Below the pieces are notes generated by a model, which worked only from the letters and a program-made list of their open reading frames with translations, did not search any database and had not been told where the DNA came from. Both the position numbers and the translations under genes were made by a program. Source: Littorina saxatilis (Eukaryota > Mollusca > Gastropoda > Littorinimorpha > Littorinidae). Taken from it: DNA of 64,000 nucleotides. This document shows positions 56,801-64,000 of the stretch, one piece after another; positions within the stretch are counted from its first letter, which is position 1; every line of letters begins with the position of its first letter. Location: the NCBI RefSeq assembly GCF_037325665.1, contig NC_090254.1:15939519-16003518 (forward strand), read 5' to 3'.

Positions 56801-58675
56801 AGGAGGGAGTCTTAAAATCAGGGTTCATACGCTCCTTGAATCTCCTTGAATCCCCTTGAATTTTCAACCCCCCTTTTCAAGGACCTTGAATCTCCTTGAA
56901 TTTGAAGAAAATGGTCATTCTTGTGTTTAACCTCCTTGAACCTCCTTGAATTCTGAAGTGCAGGCAAAAAAAAAAATGTTAATATTAAAGTTTTTCAGCA
57001 AAATGAAGCAACTTGACATTTTTGTTCGTTGCTGGAACGGGCAGCAAGTCCAAACGGAATACTACGCTTCCAAATTTCTTGGACATGCTTATGCAACCAC
57101 CCTGATTGATTCTCTGGAGCCTGCCATGGTGGAGCTGGGATACCGGAAATACTCCTTGAATACTCCTTGAATTTCACTGTCAGGTGTCTGTATGAACCCT
57201 GTAAAATGGGGTTAATTTTACAGAGGTAATGAACGGAAAGTCTGATAAAACAAGGTCTTAAAAATGAGGGAGTCTTAAAATGGGGTTAATTTTACAGAGG
57301 TAATGAACGGAAAGTCTGATAAAACAAGGTCTTAAAAAGGAGGGAGTCTTAAAAGGGGGGTTCCACTGTATAAGATCAAGACAGCAATGTATCAAGAGGA
57401 GATAATCAAGGAAACTCTTCCATTCGGGGGCCCGGGTAGCTCAGGTGGTAGAGCACTGGACTTGTGATCGAAAGGTCGCTGGTTCGAAGCCGGGCCGGGA
57501 CGGACACAGGTCAACTTTATGTGCAGACCCAGAGACGGTATCCATCTCCCACCCCCGTGTCACCACAGTGGCACGTAAAAGACCTCAGTCATTCTGCCAT
57601 AAGTGCAGGTGGCGGATACCACCTAAACACGCATACACTTGTGTATCTCATCTAAAGTCGGGTTAAAACCCGGGAACATGCCCCTAATGGCTTTGCCGTG
57701 AGGGCGTAAAACTTGAATTTCTCTCAACTCTTCCATTCATTATTCACTGATGAAAAGAGGGGTGTTTGGGTTAGTGTAGACTTAATTGCTTCAGCAGTGG
57801 GGTCTCTTACTATGTTAAACGCTGCAGCATTTGATGTGTTTCAGGATCCTACGAGTTTGCTCAAAAGACAGGTGAGCAAAATGTGGTGTTCATCGATCCT
57901 GCAGGAGCAGCTGTCATTGGTGCCTACATTCTGGTGTCCTGGTGGAATACTGGTTTAGGTTTGTCGTTTTCCTTTCTCCTCTCTCTACTCCTCTCCGACA
58001 CACACGCATTCCTCCGAGCAAGCGCGGTGCTCCCTCAGAAAAAAAAAAATTGCTGAACAGTTAAAATTATTTTCAACCATTATCAGGGGCATAATCATGA
58101 GAATGGAGTCTATCCCTTCACTTCACTACAGTGGAACTCCCCTGTTAAGCCCCCCCCCCCCCCCCCCCCCCCCCCAAGTTGAGACTTCCTCCCTTTTAAG
58201 ACCCTGTTTTTTTTCACATTTTTGGTTCATAACCTCTGTAAATTTACCCCCATTTTAAGACTCCCTCCTTTTTAAGACGGGATTTTCTCAGCTTTTTGGA
58301 GGTCTTAAAAGGGGGGTTCCACTGTCCATGCTTCATGTTTTAACATCCCGTTTCTCTCATCACATTGCAGAACAAATCCGCATGCTGACAGGGGTGTCGG
58401 CCAAACCAGAATTTCTGAGCAAGATCACGTGGATCTGCCTGAACCACAATCACCAGATCACCATGATCGACACGGTGCGTGCTTTCCACTTCGGCAATCG
58501 TTTCCTGGTGGAGGTGGACATCGTTCTTCCCAAGGAGATGATGTTGGACGCTACACACGAGATTGGTGAAAGCCTTCAGCAAAAGCTGGAGAGTTTGAGG
58601 GATGTGGAACGAGCTTTCGTTCATGTGGACTGGGAGACGGAGCACAGGCCTGAAGCGGAACACAGAATTGACTGA
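49210..58675 (+). CDS. Cation diffusion facilitator, manganese-type (MTP-like)
   Basis: Eight exons: 49210-49402, 49928-50030, 51738-51885, 52810-52966, 53981-54151, 55446-55586, 57845-57958 and 58371-58675, with GT-AG borders and consistent phases, give 443 residues. CDF proteins are proton-driven metal exporters of the plasma membrane or organelles. A soluble N-terminus (1-140, with RQYYKAQDKLIEEFE) precedes six membrane segments starting at about 142 (FAANLLLLVAKSVAVAL). The metal-site pairs are D172-D176 (VDSAVDLLSG, TM2) and D287-D291 (QDHRNDILSNS, TM5). DxxxD in both helices is the mark of the Mn group, whereas Zn transporters have HxxxD. The C-terminal dimerisation domain follows (343-443). 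Nearest known relatives are plant MTP8-11 and their invertebrate counterparts, not SLC30A10. An upstream in-frame extension exists, but 49210 is the first ATG in good context (ACAATGG). Substrate is inferred from motifs. Confidence 0.9.
50128..50905 (+). repeat. Tandem duplication in CDF intron 2
   Basis: About 300 bp (50128-50432) starting GTGTCACCCTTCACAGCAGA and ending CTTCGGGCACTCAGTT recurs at 50644-50905 with indels and scattered changes. Shared marks include GACTCTGCAGAGTTGT and TAATAGGGTCTGGCTGCTGC. The 210 bp between them is unrelated. Confidence 0.8.
51064..51168. repeat. (CA)n microsatellite
   Basis: More than 40 CA units in CDF intron 2. A second simple array of GCAC and ATAC words lies at 51400-51462. 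Confidence 0.95.
52722..52796. repeat. Tc1-type miniature element scrap in intron 3
   Basis: TTTTAAGACCTGACTTTCTC and a right end AAAAGGGGAGTTTTACTGTA match the family at 58129-58324 in diverged form. Confidence 0.5.
53024..53645 (+). repeat. 112-bp tandem repeat in CDF intron 4
   Basis: Three units starting GAGGAGTTAGTGTGTGTCTG at 53024, 53449 and 53561. Units 2 and 3 are 112 bp apart. Unit 1 is longer by exactly the 313-bp SINE at 53095-53407. Confidence 0.85.
53095..53407 (+). mobile_element. tRNA-derived SINE (head 3, tail a)
   Basis: Head GGGCCCGGTAGCTCAGTTGG with a B-box-like AGGATCGAATTC, body TCAACTTTATGTGCAGACCC, and a tail ending in ATGAAAATGAAAAAAAA. It sits inside unit 1 of the 112-bp tandem repeat. 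Comparison with the neighbouring empty units shows at most two duplicated bases (GG). Confidence 0.85.
54341..54427. repeat. Tc1-type miniature element scrap in intron 5
   Basis: Right end only: GGGGGTCTTATAT... to AAAAGGGGGTTCCACTG. Confidence 0.55.
54633..55010 (-). mobile_element. tRNA-derived SINE (head 2)
   Basis: On the - strand: head GCGGGGATGTAGCTCAGTCG, body with AAAAGATCCTGTAATCCATG and ATACCCAGCATGCTTCC, and a short (GAA)n tail. It is flanked by the 12-bp duplication GAATTACTTTTT (54621-54632 and 55011-55022). In CDF intron 5. Confidence 0.9.
55867..56721 (-). repeat. R1 dispersed repeat, copy G (type 2)
   Basis: Full length, type 2 core (TCAACCAATTTGGTTGA). It lies within the word GTCTTAAAAAGGAGG of the array, whose other units show the empty site. 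At most about two A bases were duplicated on insertion. Confidence 0.85.
56819..57201. mobile_element. CAGGGTTCATAC-ended DNA element, non-autonomous
   Basis: Ends CAGGGTTCATACGC and TGTATGAACCCTG, with CTCCTTGAAT repeated inside both ends. The perfect 6-bp duplication TAAAAT lies on both sides (56813-56818 and 57202-57207). An internal segment (about 57000-57150, + strand) reads KQLDIFVRCWN...VQTEYYASKFLGHAYA, which resembles part of a hAT-like transposase-type protein, so this may be a deletion derivative of an autonomous element. Confidence 0.7.
57426..57725 (+). mobile_element. tRNA-derived SINE (head 3, tail b)
   Basis: Same head and body as 53095-53407 (GTAGCTCAGGTGGTAGAGCA, B box CTGGTTCGAAGCC), but the 3' part is different: TAAAGTCGGGTTAAAACCCG, ending AAAACTTGAATTTCTCT. 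It is flanked by the 13-bp duplication AACTCTTCCATTC (57413-57425 and 57726-57738). In CDF intron 6. Confidence 0.9.
58129..58324. mobile_element. Tc1-type miniature element in intron 7
   Basis: Starts CAGTGGAACTCCCCTG after TA and ends AAAAGGGGGGTTCCACTG. The body consists of repeated TTTTAAGACTCCC words, and a C homopolymer of over 20 bases is inside. Confidence 0.75.
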
Positions 58676-58696
58676 TAACACGTCCTGAACACGATA

Positions 58697-59070
58697 CAGT
58701 GGAACCCCCCTTTTAGGACCCCCCAATTAAAGACTTCCCCCTTTTTAAGACCTGGATGATTATTTTTTCTCTGATCACCTGTGTAAATGTACCCCCGCCC
58801 CACTTTAAGACTACCTCCTTTTCAAGACCTGTTTTTCTCTGATTTTTGGAGGTCTTAAAAGGGGGCTGGCTGGCATGCCTTTCACGCCTGGTGGCGTGTA
58901 GGGCAGCGACAAAGGACCTCCACTTTTGTCTGTCTCTTGCAAGCCTTTCCAGGGTCGCCCAGGAGTGGTTGAGGTCCTTTGATTCCCCCTCCACTGTTCG
59001 TCTCCAAGTCTGCTTGGGTCTTCCCCGCTTCCTCTTTCCTTCTGGGGTCCATCAAAGGGGGGTTCCACTG
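58697..59070. mobile_element. Tc1-type miniature element carrying a LINE fragment
   Basis: Starts CAGTGGAACCCCCCTTTT after TA (58695-58696) and ends GGGGGGTTCCACTG before TA (59071-59072), so target and inverted ends are clear. Inside, 58868-59058 is foreign coding sequence from a LINE. It lies 22 bp after the CDF stop codon, in the 3' UTR region. Confidence 0.8.
58868..59058 (-). pseudogene. LINE reverse transcriptase C-terminal fragment
   Basis: On the - strand it reads TWRRTVEGESKDLNHSW and then LERLARDRQKWRSFVAALHA, a signature of the C-terminal end of many endonuclease-reverse transcriptase LINEs (RTE-like and related). A frame change lies near its upstream end, so it is a dead scrap. 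Confidence 0.65.
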
Positions 59071-59368
59071 TATTTCCTGTATTTTACCTGACAATTCTCA
59101 AAAATGCCAGAAATGATATCAGCAATTAGTTGTACACACACTGATTGGTGTTTAGTTTGACCAGTGTGGGTTTATTTTTTCCCTGTCAGACATAACGCAA
59201 TCATAGTGTTTTAGATGTGGTTTCACATCTGCAATGGGTCATGTACACTTATTAATATTTTGTCTCACCGGGGTTTTTTTCTCCGTCAGATTTAATGCAA
59301 CCATAGAAGAAGAGACTGCAGGTGAGAAGAACCAGATAACAATGGAAATGTACTCGCCAAAACACCAA

Positions 59369-59374
59369 CAATAA
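59369..59374 (+). terminator. Possible polyadenylation signal of the CDF gene
   Basis: AATAAA about 690 bp after the stop, beyond the miniature element. It would place that element within the 3' UTR. Weakly supported. Confidence 0.3.
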
Positions 59375-59506
59375 AAACAAGAATAAGGACCGATTTTGAC
59401 GTATGTCTTCGTAAGCTACAATACTAAAAAAATTTTTTAAAAAAGGACAAAACGAGAAAGAAAAAAATCAGAGAAGAAGACAGACAGCAAATAACGTTAT
59501 ACTAAA

Positions 59507-60317
59507 ACAAGTCGCGTAAGGCGAAATTACTACATTTAGTCAAGCTGTCGAACTCACGGAATGAAATTGAACGTAGTCCGCCGCTAGTGCAAAAGGCAGT
59601 GAAAGTGACGAGCCTGTCCGGCGCGGTAGCGGTTGCGCTGTGCTTCATAGCACGCTTTACTTTACCTCTCTTCGTTTTAACTTTCTGAGCGTGTTTTTAA
59701 TCCAAACATATCATATCTATATGTTTTTTGAATCAGGAACCGACAAGGAATAAGATGAAAGTGTTTTTAAGTTGATTTCGAAAATTTGATTTTGATCATA
59801 ATTTTTATATTTTTAATTTTCAGAGCTTATTTTTAATCCAAATATAACATATTTATATGTTTTTGGAATAAGAAAATGATGAAGAATAAGATGAACGTAC
59901 ATTTGGATCATTTATAAAAAAAAAAAATGTTGTTTTTACAATTTTCAGATTTTTAATGACCAAAGTCATAAATTAATTTTTAAGCCACCAAGCTGAAATG
60001 CAATACCGAAGTCCGGCCTTCGTCGAAGATTGCTTGGCCAAAATTTCAATCAATTTGATTTGAAAAATGAGGGTGTGACAGTGCTGCCTCAACTTTTACA
60101 AAAAGCCGGATATGACGTCATCAAAAACATTTATCGAAAAAATGAAATACAAACTCTAGGGATATCATACCCAGGCACTCTCATGTCAAATTCATAAAGA
60201 TCGGTCCAGTAGTTTACTCTGAATCGCTCTACACACACACAGACACACATACACCACGACCCTCCTCTTGATTCCCCCTCTATGTTAAAACATTTAGTCA
60301 AAACTTGACTAAATGTA
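59507..60317 (-). repeat. R1 dispersed repeat, copy H (type 1)
   Basis: Full length in reverse orientation, type 1 core (TCAATCAATTTGATTTGA), with a short CA tract in place of the long microsatellite of other copies. Confidence 0.85.
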
Positions 60318-62924
60318 AAAAGAACAACAGTGTTAAAGATGTGTTTTGACTGAATGATATGACAGAGTTGATTTTTGTGAGAGCCAAGATACGTCATTGT
60401 GAACAAACACAGGTTTTTAAAATGGCTAGTGGCACCACTGGGTAAGGATTGCAAGTGTATGGCTGAGTAAGGTAGACTGAAGAAGACTGAGATTGTGTGA
60501 ATCGTGAAAACTGTCTGGAGAAGACCGTTTGTGTTAACATGGATCATTAGTCTGAATATGGGAGACTGGGTAATGTTTGTACATGTGTTAGTGTGGATCA
60601 AGAGACTAAAACGGGGAGACTGTGTTTGCATTAATTTACAGACCAAACACAGGTGTGTGAGGGTGTAAGTTTGTACCCATTGGGATTCTGAGACAAACTT
60701 GAAATGGTCCGAGTTTGTGGATATTGTAAGCTTGATGAATGTTTTGCATTAATATATCTACCACAGTCGCCTATGCCCCAACCCCATGTTCCGTCTTGTA
60801 GGTGAGTTGTTCTTCAGTACTGGTGACAGAAAGGGGGAAAAGTGGTCAAAATTCAAATCTCTAGTTTTGTTTTTGAAATATTGCTTTTCATAAAGCAGAA
60901 ATACTGTAGTATCTGTTGTACATAAGAAAAAATCACTGGTTCACACGGTTCCTACATAATCTAACTTTTAAAGCTGGTTCTTGTGTGTCTGTGTGTATGT
61001 TTGTATGATGACGATAGGACCCGAAACGGCTGCACGGACTGAGACAGGAATTGCAGAGAATGTTCTTTGCCACTCGAGTCGTGTCATAAGGTACTTTTGG
61101 AATAGCAAATTTGAAAGGATTCTTCAAAAAACGGCGGAAAACATTATATACCCTGTGAGCTATCGAGGATCCTCCCCGTCTGGGCTGTCGAAACATGGTC
61201 TTGTTAAAAGACGTTTTCAAATGCGGTTAACGGGGAGATACACTCGAAGCACATTTAGCGAAGTTATGTTGCCAAATCATCAAAGATCAACATTTCACTA
61301 CACGGATCGATGCACACAGTCGAAATAGATGTGACTTTCACACGACCAAAGACTACTTACTAGCAGACTAGCAGACGACAAGATCTAAATATTTAGATCA
61401 GTGAGAGCAATCCGTTGAAGAACAGTTACTCCGCTTATTCGTCTTCAGTTAAGCTTATTTCCCCTGCCATAAGTTTCCTTGCAGATCTGCAGTCGCGTAG
61501 TGAAATGAACTACTGTCATCGGAAGATTCTTCTCAGTCACAGCACAGTAAGTTCTATGCTGACAAAAGTCACTTTCGGACAACACGACGATTGACTTAAT
61601 TTATGAGCCCAAAGGTAACAATATCGACAAGAATGTACGCATTTGACATTAAATGAAACATTCATAGACAGTTTCCAACTCACCAGATCTGCCAAAGAGC
61701 CGTCATTTGTGAAAAAAACGATGATTTTAATCAGACAGGTATCGGAAACAAGTCTTGGTCACCTGCGTTATTCCTTCCGAGGCGACGTGACGGCGCCACA
61801 TTTGTTTGTTTATGGCTGTTTATCGCGAAACAACACAGTTGAAATTTGTGTGTAAAATACCACAAATGTGTGGTGAATCAGTTCGTCATCTGCGTTTCGA
61901 TGGTAATTCAGTCAGATTGGAGTTACTTTGAATCGAAGGCGAGGGTAACCTGCGTTATTTGTGGGACGGCGTGAACAAATTTGATTGCAATATTTTATAC
62001 AGAAAGTAAATTTCAATGATTCTGGCTCAGACTTGTAGATCTGTTATGCAGTGTTTTGGTAGCGTATCTGCTTTTCTGCTATGAAGCTCATTTGGAGTGA
62101 TACGCTGATCGAAGTGGGGTACCCTATGTGGGACATCAGCCGTATGCAGATTACGCCTCAGAACACTCTCGCATTTCACAAAGACAACAATAATTTGCAA
62201 CATTTCAAGAACTGCATCAGTTTTATTAGATACTATTTCAACAAAAACAGCACAAACACGACTATTATCAACAACACAGAACGGGAGGTAAGTCTTCAAA
62301 GACGCACCAAGTGTGCGTTCCCATTTTAGGACGCCATTTTTGCTAGCATTTTCACAGTAAATCGTAATATTTCCATATCTATTGAATGATTTTGTTATTT
62401 TCTTTGATTGTGCCGATTCTCCTATCTCTCTGGCATGTACTGGGTGCTTTGTGACCAGTTTCTCCCCTAGACTGTATTGAAAAAATGCGTCCGTCTGAGC
62501 TGACCCCCACTTGTGACCAGTAGCAAAGAACAACTCATAAGCAAGTTGACATGATCTGCATAAAATCGTCTTTCATTGCAAGGAATATCGGATTGTCTTA
62601 TTTTGAGATTAAGCTCTGGGTGTGCATATAGGTCTTTTAAAATGCAGCTAGAACAACTGTTAGTTGCTGCAAAAAATTGTGTTCAAGTTGTTTTGTGTGT
62701 ATTTTTTATTTTATTTTTTTTTTTTATGAAGAAAAGAGGGTTGGGAATAAAACTCACGGAGGATCCTCATTTTTTTGTGGTGAATGGTAACTGTACTATT
62801 ATTTTGTCCGAATGTTTTCTTTTTCCCGCTTGACCAGTCATACATGCAACTGTTTTGCTTCCAGTACTCCATCGATTCCAAGCTATTGTCATGTTTGCCT
62901 GGTAACCCTAACAAAGTGACCTGG
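60318..62924. other. No gene recognised
   Basis: Long stretch without a supported gene. A 168-codon - strand frame (62027-62533) and a + strand frame at 60981-61328 show no motif, no splice context and no similarity I recognise. I see no named repeat here. Confidence 0.5.
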
Positions 62925-63276
62925 GCGGGGATGTAGCTCAGTTGGTAGCGCTCTGGATTTGTATCCAGTTGGCCGCTGTCAGCGTGAGTTCGTCCCCACG
63001 TTCGGCGAGAGATTTATTTCTCAGAGAGTCAACTTTGTGTGCAGACTCTCCTCGGTGTCCGAACACCCCCGTGTGTACACGCAAGCACAAGACCAAGTGC
63101 GCACGAAAAAGATCCTGTAATCCATGTCAGAGTTCGGTGGGTTATAGAAACATGAAAATACCCAGCATGCTTCCTCCGAAAGCGGCGTATGGCTGCCTAA
63201 ATGGCGGGGTAAAAACGGTCATACACGTAAAAGCCGTGGGAGTTTCAGCCCATGAACGAACAAACAAACAAACAAA
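62925..63276 (+). mobile_element. tRNA-derived SINE (head 2)
   Basis: Head GCGGGGATGTAGCTCAGTTG, body with AAAAGATCCTGTAATCCATG, and an (AAAC)n tail. It is flanked by GTGACCTGG (62916-62924 and 63277-63285). Same family as 54633-55010. Confidence 0.9.
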
Positions 63277-63285
63277 GTGACCTGG

Positions 63286-64000
63286 TCTTGTTAGATACAT
63301 GTTACGTGTGTGTGTGTGTGTGTGTGTGTGATTGTTTTGCAATCTTAATCAGTCTGTCTTTTTGCGCAGACAAAATACAAAAGAATTGGTCTCAGGTGAA
63401 TACAAGAGCTGGCGCGTGTTTAAAAGGAAGGGAACAAAACCCACAAGTTGTGAAATTTACCTCATTTAGTCCCAGATTTGATGTGATTTTTGAGTGATGT
63501 AGTAACTGTATGTGTGCATTGCTTGGAATGAATGCTCCGAATTTTTTGGATGATTTTTACTGATCAATGAGGAGATAATTGTGTGTTAAAATAATCAACA
63601 AAGTGATAATTATTATTTTGCTATCATATTAGTATTGGATTATTTACATGTGGAGAATTTTAATGGTAAAATGTCTTATCACTGAACCATTCCAAACAAA
63701 TATTCAGTATTTTTTCTAGCTTTAACTTTTCTGGTCAGCATGATTTATTGAATCTCGGTCAAAAGAACCCAAGTTCCCTCAGCAAATTGTTTATAATGAT
63801 GTAACAAAGCAATCTTGTTGGGTGGTTTTTTTTCTTTCATTTTTTTTACTCATAATCATATATATATTGGTTTAGATTTTAAGAGGTACCTGTTGATCTG
63901 ATTTCATTGTGAGTGAACGCATACTTTTGTGTGATATATTTGGAGGATTTAACTACTTAAACTTCCAATTCTCTTGCAAATTCAGTGTGCCCACAACTTT
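63286..64000. other. No gene recognised
   Basis: AT-rich sequence with a short (GT)n at 63307-63330. Nothing else to support. Confidence 0.55.

Larger units (their letters stand above)
55757..57368. mobile_element. Tc1-type miniature element expanded into a tandem array, with two guests
   Basis: In CDF intron 6. A roughly 75-bp unit (GGGGTTAATTTTACAGAGGT, then AACAAGGTCTTAAAAAGGAG) is present about four times, ending in the TIR GGGGTTCCACTG at 57368 followed by TA. R1 copy G (55867-56721) and a CAGGGTTC-ended element (56819-57201) are inserted in different units. The left TIR is missing. Confidence 0.75.

Noticed and set aside
62027-62533. 168-codon frame on the - strand as a gene
   Set aside because: No domain, signal or splice context; sequence is AT-rich and ordinary, so an open frame of this size can arise by chance.

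Overview
The window is animal nuclear DNA. It has introns with canonical GT-AG borders, very many CA/GT, CT and TA microsatellites, and a dense layer of mobile-element copies. The mix (tRNA-headed SINEs, a Gmr1-like LTR element, an RNase H-bearing LINE, many short inverted-repeat elements) and the gene types point to an invertebrate, most likely a marine gastropod mollusc. This is inference from repeat style and protein likeness; no species can be fixed from the sequence alone.

Three host genes are supported. A five-exon centrin-like EF-hand gene lies on the + strand at 23213-26058 (222 residues). An eight-exon cation diffusion facilitator gene lies on the + strand at 49210-58675 (443 residues) and carries the DxxxD metal-site pairs typical of the manganese group. 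The first coding exon of an OTUD3-like deubiquitinase lies on the - strand at 43359-43669, with a probable 5' UTR exon at 44782-45010; its later exons were not found. A few isolated exon-like stretches (9552-9653, 41609-41743, 42921-43094) could belong to host genes but are unproven.

Layout. 1-3700: end of a Tc1/mariner transposon lying against a decayed LINE, two copies of a short CAGGGGCGG-ended element, and a SINE. 3997-4196: assembly gap. 4301-6132: tandem pair of an ~880-bp repeat, called R1 here (eight copies in the window). 6472-8207: 18-bp minisatellite, CT tract, LINE scrap. 9785-15025: a TA-flanked repeat (P2 long form) split by a 3.4-kb RNase H LINE, followed by an inverted short form of P2. 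15334-21875: a nearly whole Gmr1-type LTR retrotransposon with integrase ahead of reverse transcriptase. 22046-22688: one CAGGG-ended element inside another. 23213-26165: EF-hand gene. 28249-30093: second P2 pair. 31428-32918: head-to-head SINEs around a second gap, one split by a tRNA-type SINE. 36039-41434: four more R1 copies, one pair flanked by a 159-bp direct duplication. 43359-45010: OTUD3 start. 43963-44349 and 45568-48642: two inverted-repeat elements with target duplications. 49210-58675: CDF gene whose introns hold SINEs, Tc1-type miniature elements and nested insertions. 59507-64000: R1, a SINE, and no recognised gene.

The host genes have no evident functional link. The strongest theme is nested transposition. 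Several insertions sit inside tandem or duplicated sequence, so the empty site is readable next door and target-site duplications can be scored by eye. All similarity statements come from reading and memory of families; no search was run.
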